A stretch of 61,838 nt of DNA from positions 1-61,838 of the forward strand of contig CAUJIP010000122.1 of assembly GCA_963205235.1 (NCBI GenBank), read 5' to 3'. The translations under genes and the position numbers were made by a program. The notes below the pieces were generated by a model that worked only from the letters and a program-made list of their open reading frames with translations, made no database searches and was not told the DNA's origin. The stretch comes from Pseudomonadota bacterium (GTDB lineage Bacteria > Pseudomonadota > Alphaproteobacteria > Rhodobacterales > Rhodobacteraceae). Below are positions 34,005-41,523 of the stretch, piece by piece (position 1 is the first letter of the stretch; every line of letters starts with the position of its first letter).

Positions 34005-35360
34005 TCATCGTGAAAGCTCCAGCTCGACGCCGACACAGGCCCCACCGAAGCGCGAGCTTTCGATCCACATCCGTCCGTCGTACAGATCGACAACGTCGCG
34101 CGCTATGGCAAGACCCAATCCCGAACCGGGTGCCGTCTCGTCCAGCCGCTCACCCGGCCGGAACGCGCGTTCATGCATGTCGGCAGGCATGCCGGGGCCG
34201 TCATCTTCGATCCGGATGATCAGGCTCCGCTCCAGGATTGTCACCGAAATCAGCACCTGTGTCCGCGCCCATTTCGCCGCGTTGTCGATCAGGTTCCCAA
34301 GCACCTCTTCCAGATCCTCGGGGCCGCAGGCGACCATGACGTCAGGGCCCGGCACGTCGATGCCGAATTCCAGCAGCCGGTTGTCAGGCAGGCGCCGGAT
34401 CGCTGCCACAACCGACTCGATGGTCGGGCCGATCCTGGTCGCCGCATTGCCTCCCGCCCGCGATGCGGTCGCGCGGGCGCGCGCAAGCTGGTAGTCGATC
34501 TGACGGCGAATGATGTTGCAATGCTCCTGAATGATCGCGCCGCTTGGATCCTTGTCCGCAAGTCGGTCGGCTTCGATCTGAAGATGAGCAAGAGACGTCT
34601 TCAACGCATGCGCCAGATTCCCGGCCTGCAGTCGGGCGCGCTGGATCATGGCATCGTTCTGGTCCAGCAATCCATTCAAGTTGTCGATCAGCGGTCTGAC
34701 TTCCGTAGGCAGGTCTTGCGGCATCCGCTTTGCGTGCCCCTGCTTGATTGCCTGCAGAGCGGTGTCGATCCGTGCTAGGGGGCGCAGTGCAAAGGTGATC
34801 TGCGCGACCGCAGCAAGGATCAGGCCACAGGCAAGGCAGGCCATGGCAATCGCAAGAGAGCCCTCCAACGCGCCGACATAGCCCGCGATCAGCCGCAGAT
34901 CGATTGCAATCGCGACCCTTGCCAAAGGCCCCGAAGGCGTGCCGACAGGGACCATCCTTTCCAGCATCATCGCCTGACCAGACGGACCGGCGACTTCGGC
35001 CTCGCGGAAGGGCTGCCCGGCGTCCCCACTCAGGTCCAGCGGCAGGCGCGAACTGCCCAAGGATGCCGAAGCCAGCGTCGTCCCGTCTGACAGTGTCACC
35101 TGCCAGTAATATCCGGATCGGGCGTCGCTGAACCGGCTGTCACTTAACGGTGCACGCATGACGATGCCGTCAATCGGATCAATTTCGACAAGCTCGGCAA
35201 GTTCGGATGCGTGGTGGTCCAACTCGCTGGTGAATTCATGCAGGACACGAGAGCGCAAGAGCGATGAAAGCACAGCCCAACTGACAAGAAAGCCAAGCAA
35301 TATCCACAGGACCGACCCAAGCAGAAGCCGCAGGCGAAAGCTGCTTAAGGACAGGGTCAC
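34005..35360 (-). CDS. sensor histidine kinase
   Basis: This 451-residue two-transmembrane sensor has helices near residues 10-32 and ~168-190 enclosing a ~130-residue periplasmic domain. HAMP-like, HisKA and HATPase regions follow. The phosphoacceptor box is NLAHALKTSLAHL, and the ATP-binding motifs are NLIDNAAKWA (N-box), EDDGPGMP (G1) and GSGLGLAIA (G2). The residue five after His, normally proline, is serine here. GTG 35360 overlaps the response regulator stop (GTGA). It lies between that regulator and the secretion genes, so it probably senses an envelope signal controlling the RTX locus. The signal is unknown. Confidence 0.9.
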   Translation of the reverse strand: MTLSLSSFRLRLLLGSVLWILLGFLVSWAVLSSLLRSRVLHEFTSELDHHASELAELVEIDPIDGIVMRAPLSDSRFSDARSGYYWQVTLSDGTTLASASLGSSRLPLDLSGDAGQPFREAEVAGPSGQAMMLERMVPVGTPSGPLARVAIAIDLRLIAGYVGALEGSLAIAMACLACGLILAAVAQITFALRPLARIDTALQAIKQGHAKRMPQDLPTEVRPLIDNLNGLLDQNDAMIQRARLQAGNLAHALKTSLAHLQIEADRLADKDPSGAIIQEHCNIIRRQIDYQLARARATASRAGGNAATRIGPTIESVVAAIRRLPDNRLLEFGIDVPGPDVMVACGPEDLEEVLGNLIDNAAKWARTQVLISVTILERSLIIRIEDDGPGMPADMHERAFRPGERLDETAPGSGLGLAIARDVVDLYDGRMWIESSRFGGACVGVELELSR

Positions 35361-36007
35361 ACAGCACCCATTCGGTAGCCAAGGCCGCGCACAGTTCGAA
35401 TGGCGTCATGCCCAAGCTTTGCCCGCAGCCGCGCGACAAAGACTTCGATGGTGTTCGACCCCGGCGCTTCCGGCCTTCCATAGGCTTGCTCTGCCAGCTC
35501 GGCCTGCGAGATCACATGTGAGGGGCGCTGCATCAGGCAGGCCAGAACCTTCCATTCGTGCGCCGTAAGGTCGACTTCCTGTCCGTCAAGGTAGGTGGCT
35601 TTGGCCACCAGACTGATGGCCACCCGCCCATGCCGAAGCACCCTTTCCTCACTGACTGGCACCCGTCTTGTGATGGCGTGAAGACGCGCGACGACCTCGG
35701 CCGCATGAAACGGCTTGGCCATATAGTCATCTGCGCCAAGGTTCAGCCCCTCGACCCGCTGGCTCCATTCCCCACGCGCCGAAAGGATGATCACCGGCAT
35801 CGTGCGGTGCTCGGCACGCCATGTGCGCAGGACCTCAAGCCCCGTCATGCCAGGCAGACCCAGGTCAAGAATCACGGCGTCGTAGTCATTGGCCAAACCC
35901 AGCTCCAGTCCCGAGGGGCCGTCGAAGGCCGTGTCTGCGGCAAAACCGGCCGCAGTGACAGCCTCTACAAGGCCCTCGGCCAGGGCCATTTCGTCATCAA
36001 TGATCAA
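35357..36007 (-). CDS. OmpR/PhoB-family response regulator
   Basis: This ~216-residue regulator has a receiver domain (IIDDE acidic pair, phosphorylated Asp in DAVILDLGLPG, conserved Lys in AKPF) and a C-terminal winged helix ending in IRTVRGLGYRMG. The end given is the first TTG. Aligned to the family start MRILIxDDE, the true start should be three codons further upstream at 36016, where the codon is ATC. GGAGGG at 36024-36029 is seven bases from that ATC but 16 from the TTG. It is first in the minus-strand operon and faces the RTX gene across the regulatory region. It probably controls both. Confidence 0.88.
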   Translation of the reverse strand: MIIDDEMALAEGLVEAVTAAGFAADTAFDGPSGLELGLANDYDAVILDLGLPGMTGLEVLRTWRAEHRTMPVIILSARGEWSQRVEGLNLGADDYMAKPFHAAEVVARLHAITRRVPVSEERVLRHGRVAISLVAKATYLDGQEVDLTAHEWKVLACLMQRPSHVISQAELAEQAYGRPEAPGSNTIEVFVARLRAKLGHDAIRTVRGLGYRMGAV

Positions 36008-36109
36008 AATTCGGATTTCGAAGCCCTCCGATCAACACGCAATTCCGGGATACAGTTCGGTAAACGCATTATGATCAGCAGGGCAATGCTGTCCAGATGG
36101 CAGCGCTTG

Positions 36110-36131
36110 TTCAGGTTGTATTCAGATTCAG
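36110..36131. promoter_or_regulatory. putative response-regulator direct repeats
   Basis: TTCAG-N6-TTCAG (36110-36125) has an 11-base period, one helical turn, as preferred by OmpR/PhoB-family regulators. A third TTCAG lies at 36127-36131. The repeats lie in the divergent region between the response regulator and the RTX gene. Around them the DNA is unusually AT-rich (36121-36240), consistent with promoters. Binding by the local regulator is inferred. Confidence 0.55.
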
Positions 36132-36337
36132 TTAATGCGCAATTAAGGATGATAATTTTTGTTTATAAACAATGGATTAAAATGCCGCATCAGCGTAAGC
36201 GTATCTTATAACTTGGGTTTAGAAGCCAGTTTCTTGGCACTTACACCCTGAGTTGATTGTCGCCGCAACCGGCGCGTGGCTACCGGATGGTCAACCAACC
36301 ACCCTTCCATCGCAGCTTTCAACTTACGGGACACGAA

Positions 36338-39300
36338 ATGACCGCCATCACCGAAAACACCGGAACGTCGCAGAACTTGGCAAACGCACTGCTGGCGCCG
36401 AACTCCGGCATCGAGATCGTGCCGTCGTCGGTTGTCCTGAACGCCTCATCCGCTGCCGCGGTCGGAACCTACGACGGCTCCCTGGCACCTCTGGAAATCG
36501 GCGCGGGCATCGTGCTGACCACCGGGACAATGCCCGGCACGACGAACACCGACACCGGTTTTGGGCAGGACAACAACGCTGCCGGCAACGCCCTGATCGA
36601 CCAGGCGATCACCCCGGTGTTCAACACCGCCTCCTATGACGCCACGACGCTGACCTTCAACTTCACCGTGACCGACCCAACGGCCACATCCGTAAGCTTC
36701 AACGTCGTCTTCGGATCAGACGAATATCCGGAATGGGTCGATGCCTTCGTCGATGCGGGCGTTGTCTATGTGAATGGCGTCAACTACGCGGTGTTCAACC
36801 ACGACCCCAACAATCCGCTCAGCGTCATCAGCCCGAACACGCAGGCCGGATATTTTCAGGACAACGCCACCGGCACCTTGCCCATTGAGTATGATGGCGT
36901 CTCGAAGGTTCTGACCATCGTCGCGCCGATCATTCCGGGCGGACTCAATACGATCACGATCGGGGTCGCCGACTGTGGCGACCATATCCTTGACAGTGGT
37001 CTTTTCGTGTCAGGCCTGCAGGCGGGCACTCTGCCGGGGTCAGGCGTGGTGATCGGCAAGACGGATACCTCGACCAGCGGGAATGACACCGCCACGGGCT
37101 CCGACATGTCAGAGATGTTCGTCATGGGTGACGGTCTGGACCTGGTCTTCGCCGGAGGGGGTGATGACATTGTTTCGGGCGAGGCCGGGGATGACAGCCT
37201 TTTTGGCGGATCGGGCGACGATGCGTTGATGGGGGGTGACGGCAACGACGACCTGAACGGCGGGGCAGGGGACGACGTGGCGCAGTATGCCGGGGCAAGC
37301 ACGGACTATTCGGTCAATTACGATGCAGCTTCCGGCACCTACGCCGTCGCGGCCACCGCAGCCCCGGTATCGGCGGAAGGAACGGATACGCTGACCGACA
37401 TCGAGACTTTGACCTTCAGCGACGGGACCTTCTATCTGACGCAGACCGGCCTGACCAAGGTCGCTCCGGTTGCAACTGGGGGCAACGCAGCCGGTACGGC
37501 TGTCATCAGCGGCATCGCAGCCGAAGGCAATGTCCTGACAGTCAGCATTTCGGACGCTGACGGTGCCCCGGCCGACAGCGCGATTGCCTTCGACTGGCAG
37601 GTCTCGCTGGATAACGGGGTGACCTGGTCCTCGACCGGCGCTACGGGCAGCGGGTACACGGTGCAGGCAACCGATGCCGGGGCGATGTTCCGCGTCCTTG
37701 CCAGCTATACCGATGCAGCGGGCGGCGCCGAACTGGTGACCAGCCTGCCCAAGCTGGTTCCGGCCCCGGCGGTGAACACCCTGGTGGTCGACCTGATTGC
37801 CCTTGATGCTCCGGTCGGGTCCACCACCATGAACCCTTTGACCACCCTTGTCGCCAGAGCCGTCGAACTGGGCATGTCCCCCAATGCTGCCGAGGCGGCA
37901 ATCAAGGCCGGTCTCGGCATCGATCCGGGCGTCAATCTGCTGTCCTTCGATGCCTATGCCGCCGTTGTCGCCAACCCGTCCGATGCTGTGGCGCTTGGGA
38001 TTGAAACAATCACCGTGGAGGTTGCAGTCCTGACGTCGCTCAGCAACGACGACACGGGTGCAAAACTTGCGCTTGCCATCATCGAAGCCGCCGCCTCCGG
38101 CGTTGTGCTGGATCTGACCGATCCGGATGTCTTGTCGGCCTTGGTCGGCGTTCCGGCTGTCATTGACCCCGTGACCGGCAAATACCCGGAACCGATGGGC
38201 GAAATCTATGATCGCATCATAAATCTGTCCGAGGCGGCAAGCTTGGCCGACATCGAGAAGGAATGGCAGGATCTGCTGTCCATTCAGGACCAGATTTCGT
38301 CAACGTCGATCTCGGATCTTTCGGTGCATATCAATCAGGCCCCGACCGGTCTTCCGCTTGGCGCGTTGATCGGTGCGCAGGGTCAAGAGACGACGATTGC
38401 CGAGACGGACTTGCTGAACGGCCTGACCGACCCGGAAGGCGCGGCCCTGGCGGTGTCGGATATGGTCGCAGACCAACCCGGCACAGTCACCCACAATGCA
38501 GACGGCAGCTGGTCCTTTGTCGCCGCGCCGGGGTATTCCGGTCCAGTTGAGCTCAGCTATACCGTGGTTGACCCGCAGGGGGCGTCCCTGACGGTGACCA
38601 AGCTTCTGATCATCGAACCGGCGGCCATCGTGGTCAATACCGCACCGGTGGTCAGTGGCCCGGTCGAGGTGTCGCTGGCCGAAGGTGGCTATGTGCAGGT
38701 CGACCCGCTTGCCAACGCGACCGACGGCAACAACGATCCGCTTTCCGTGGTGCAGCCCGTCACGCTTACTGCGGGCTTTGCCTATGATGCCACCTCGGGC
38801 CAGATGATCTTTGATGCCGCTGATCCGGCCTTTGACTCGCTGGCCGAGGGCGAGACGCTGGTCGTCAGCCAGGACTATGAGGTGACTGATGGAACCCTCA
38901 CAACTGCCGCGTCGATTGCCGTCACCATCACCGGCACCAATGATGCGGCGGTGATCGACGGGGCGAACACCGGCACCGTGACGGAAGACCGCGCCCTGGT
39001 TGCCAGCGGTGTGCTGACAGTCACCGACGTTGACGCAGGAGAAGCCGCGTTTGTCGCCGGGACCCTGGCGGGAACCTATGGCTCTGCCACCCTGGCCGCT
39101 GACGGGACCTGGACCTACACGCTGGATACCGGCGCCGCCGACTTGGCGACGCTCAACTCTGGTCAGACCCTGACAGATACCATTGTCGTGCAATCGCTTG
39201 ACGGGACGACGGCCACCTTGTCGATCACGATCAACGGTCTGGACGAAGCCTTGGGTGGTCCTGCCATCTATGGCACCGTTGTCGGCGATGCCATCACCGG

Positions 39301-41056
39301 CACAACCGGCGCTGACGTGATCTTCGGGCTGGACGGCAAGGACACGATCTACGGGCTGGAAGGAAACGACATCATCGACGGCGGGGCCGGGGCCGATCTG
39401 ATCGACGCAGGCGCTGGCGACGACACGATCTTCATCGGCAGCGGCCTGATCGAAAGCATGGCCGACATCTCGAAGAAGATTCAGTTCGAAAGCGTCATGG
39501 GCGGAACCGGCTATGATACGGTTGTCGTTGACGGCCCCAGCACCAACTATGTGATCACGACGATGATCGTTTCGCCGACGGTCGTGCAGCGGACCATCAC
39601 CAACCTGACCTCGGGCAAGCACAGCACGATGACCGGTGTCGAGGCGTTCGAATTCTCGGACGGGGTGCGCGTCGAACTCGAGCCCGCCAACCAGGCCCCG
39701 ACTGGCACGGCCACGGCCACCCTGACCGGAACTGAAGACAGCAGCCGTCTGATCACCCTGGCCGAACTGGTCGAGGGCTTCACGGACAGCAATGGCGACG
39801 TGCTGACCGTCTCGGGATTGACGACCAGCGCGGGTACGGTCGTCGACAATCTGGACGGCACCTGGACGTTTACCCCCGACGCCGATTTCAACGGCCCCGT
39901 GACGCTGACCTATCAGGTCGAAGACGGGAAGGGCGGCAGCATCGCAGGCACGAACACGTTGACCATCGCCGCAGTGAACGACGCCGCCAACATCGCCGGT
40001 CAGGCCACCGGCACGGTGACCGAAGATGGTGTCCTGCAGGCAAGCGGCACCTTGACGATCAGCGACGTTGATACCGGCGAAGCGGCCTTTGTCGCAGGTG
40101 TGCTGGTGGGCACCTACGGCTCTGCTACCCTTACCGCCGCCGGGGACTGGATCTATTCGCTCGACAATGCGTCGACGGCGGTGCAGGCCCTCGGGGGTGG
40201 GGTGGCAGTGCAGGATACCCTTACGGTCACCGCCCTGGACGGCACGACCTCGACTCTGGTGATCACGATCAACGGCGCGGCAGAAAGCGGTGTCGCCGGA
40301 ACCACCTTGACCGGAACGGCCATCGCGAACTGGCTTGCGGGCGGCAACGGCAACGATACGCTTCTTGGCCTGGGCGGCAACGACACGCTGTTCGGCAACG
40401 GCGGTGATGACATCCTGCGGGGTGGTATCGGTGCCGACCGGATGACCGGCGGTACTGGCAACGACTCCTACTATGTCGACTCCAAGTACGACGTCGTTTC
40501 CGAAGCCGCGGGCGAGGGCACGGACACCGTGCTTACGACGCTTGTCAAATACACCTTGGGCAATGACGTTGAAAACCTGACCTATCTTGGTGCGCTGAAA
40601 TTCACCGGCATCGGCAATGCGCTGGACAATCAGATTACCGGTGGCACGGGCGCAGACGTGCTTTTCGGCGGGGCAGGCAACGACAATCTGAACGGCGCGC
40701 AAGGACAGGATTCCCTGTACGGCGGGGCAGGAAGCGACATTTTGACCGGAGGTGCAGGCGCAGACTTCTTCATTTTCAAGACCTCCGCGGAATCGTCCGA
40801 CACGATCACTGACTTTGAACACCTGAATGATCGTATCGACCTGCACCTTATCGATTCCGATGCGACCTGGGCGGGCAATCAGGCCTTCAATTTCATCGGT
40901 GACGCCGACTTTGGCATGAAAGCTGGCCAGTTGCGCTTTGATGTCGCATCGGACGGTGTCCATGTTCAGGGCGACACGAACGGCGATGGCGTTGCGGACT
41001 TTGACCTCTTCCTCGAAGGGGTTACGACACTCACCTCGGCAGACTTCATTCTGTAA
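36338..41056 (+). CDS. giant RTX/VCBS/cadherin-like secreted protein with choice-of-anchor L domain
   Basis: This 1572-residue protein has no Sec signal. Order of parts by residue: choice-of-anchor L-type domain ~15-235 (IEIVPSSV, GIVLTTG, VFGSDEYPEWVDAF); RTX calcium repeats ~264-316 (GGxGxDxLxGG); an Ig-like and linker region; cadherin-like unit ~666-760; VCBS repeat ~865-968; RTX block ~982-1034; cadherin-like unit ~1118-1215; second VCBS ~1215-1315; RTX blocks ~1325-1380 and ~1428-1478. A serralysin-type C-terminal domain ends in DFIL, a typical type I secretion signal. The divergent ABC exporter and adaptor should secrete it. No protease motif (HExxH) was seen, so adhesion or matrix formation is more likely than proteolysis. 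ATG 36338 is the chosen start. Confidence 0.92.
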   Translation: MTAITENTGTSQNLANALLAPNSGIEIVPSSVVLNASSAAAVGTYDGSLAPLEIGAGIVLTTGTMPGTTNTDTGFGQDNNAAGNALIDQAITPVFNTASYDATTLTFNFTVTDPTATSVSFNVVFGSDEYPEWVDAFVDAGVVYVNGVNYAVFNHDPNNPLSVISPNTQAGYFQDNATGTLPIEYDGVSKVLTIVAPIIPGGLNTITIGVADCGDHILDSGLFVSGLQAGTLPGSGVVIGKTDTSTSGNDTATGSDMSEMFVMGDGLDLVFAGGGDDIVSGEAGDDSLFGGSGDDALMGGDGNDDLNGGAGDDVAQYAGASTDYSVNYDAASGTYAVAATAAPVSAEGTDTLTDIETLTFSDGTFYLTQTGLTKVAPVATGGNAAGTAVISGIAAEGNVLTVSISDADGAPADSAIAFDWQVSLDNGVTWSSTGATGSGYTVQATDAGAMFRVLASYTDAAGGAELVTSLPKLVPAPAVNTLVVDLIALDAPVGSTTMNPLTTLVARAVELGMSPNAAEAAIKAGLGIDPGVNLLSFDAYAAVVANPSDAVALGIETITVEVAVLTSLSNDDTGAKLALAIIEAAASGVVLDLTDPDVLSALVGVPAVIDPVTGKYPEPMGEIYDRIINLSEAASLADIEKEWQDLLSIQDQISSTSISDLSVHINQAPTGLPLGALIGAQGQETTIAETDLLNGLTDPEGAALAVSDMVADQPGTVTHNADGSWSFVAAPGYSGPVELSYTVVDPQGASLTVTKLLIIEPAAIVVNTAPVVSGPVEVSLAEGGYVQVDPLANATDGNNDPLSVVQPVTLTAGFAYDATSGQMIFDAADPAFDSLAEGETLVVSQDYEVTDGTLTTAASIAVTITGTNDAAVIDGANTGTVTEDRALVASGVLTVTDVDAGEAAFVAGTLAGTYGSATLAADGTWTYTLDTGAADLATLNSGQTLTDTIVVQSLDGTTATLSITINGLDEALGGPAIYGTVVGDAITGTTGADVIFGLDGKDTIYGLEGNDIIDGGAGADLIDAGAGDDTIFIGSGLIESMADISKKIQFESVMGGTGYDTVVVDGPSTNYVITTMIVSPTVVQRTITNLTSGKHSTMTGVEAFEFSDGVRVELEPANQAPTGTATATLTGTEDSSRLITLAELVEGFTDSNGDVLTVSGLTTSAGTVVDNLDGTWTFTPDADFNGPVTLTYQVEDGKGGSIAGTNTLTIAAVNDAANIAGQATGTVTEDGVLQASGTLTISDVDTGEAAFVAGVLVGTYGSATLTAAGDWIYSLDNASTAVQALGGGVAVQDTLTVTALDGTTSTLVITINGAAESGVAGTTLTGTAIANWLAGGNGNDTLLGLGGNDTLFGNGGDDILRGGIGADRMTGGTGNDSYYVDSKYDVVSEAAGEGTDTVLTTLVKYTLGNDVENLTYLGALKFTGIGNALDNQITGGTGADVLFGGAGNDNLNGAQGQDSLYGGAGSDILTGGAGADFFIFKTSAESSDTITDFEHLNDRIDLHLIDSDATWAGNQAFNFIGDADFGMKAGQLRFDVASDGVHVQGDTNGDGVADFDLFLEGVTTLTSADFIL

Positions 41057-41105
41057 AAGCTCGCTCTATGGCACCTGGGCTTTCCTGAGGCCCATTGAAC
41101 CGGAA

Positions 41106-41140
41106 TGCGCCGCCTTGGAGCTTCTTTCCAAGGCGGCGCA
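41106..41140 (+). terminator. hairpin terminator after the RTX gene
   Basis: A perfect 13-bp stem (TGCGCCGCCTTGG with CCAAGGCGGCGCA) around a 9-base loop lies 49 bases after the RTX stop. There is no long U-tract, so efficiency is uncertain. The rest of 41057-41523 shows no supported gene. A short CTCGGC/GCCGAG hairpin lies near 41180, and the region presumably contains the promoter for the Lon-like gene. Confidence 0.6.
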
Positions 41141-41523
41141 ACAGCCTGCCGCACGTCGACGGGCCGCGCAAAATGCTCGGCTGAAAAAAACCCCGCCGAG
41201 GAAATCGCCGAGAGCGTTGCAATCGGAACTTGAGTTAACATTCCCCTAACGTCCACAACCAAGCCCTTGATTTCATGGGCCCAGAATCTCTGTCCCGCGT
41301 GGACACCCACCCGGCCAGCGCCCGAAGACGGCCCGAGGGCCGACCCCCATCCCCTTCCCGGCCCCGCTACCACCCCCGACACGGTCAAGCTGCGGAACTG
41401 GCTCGGGGCCAGGCAGGTGCTGACCTATCCCCCGCCCTCAAGACCCTTGACCTCGACGGCCCCACTGCCGAAGTCTATAGCCATGTGTCAGCAGACCAGT
41501 CCTTCAGCGAAGAGGTCCGGCCA

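Noticed and set aside
38300-40963. Long minus-strand open frame of 887 codons opposite the RTX gene
   Set aside because: It is a mirror of the repetitive Asp/Gly-rich RTX and VCBS coding sequence, has no family pattern or ribosome-binding site, and runs against a clearly real gene.
36338-41056. Serralysin-type metalloprotease activity in the RTX protein
   Set aside because: The C-terminal secretion domain resembles that of serralysins, but no HExxH zinc motif was found in the protein.
41275-41523. Extended N-terminus for the Lon-like protease
   Set aside because: The extra 83 residues are Pro/Arg-rich, without conservation to Lon-like proteins, and ATG 41524 starts at the expected place. 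A faint integrase-like TAEVYSHVS string there is too short to use.
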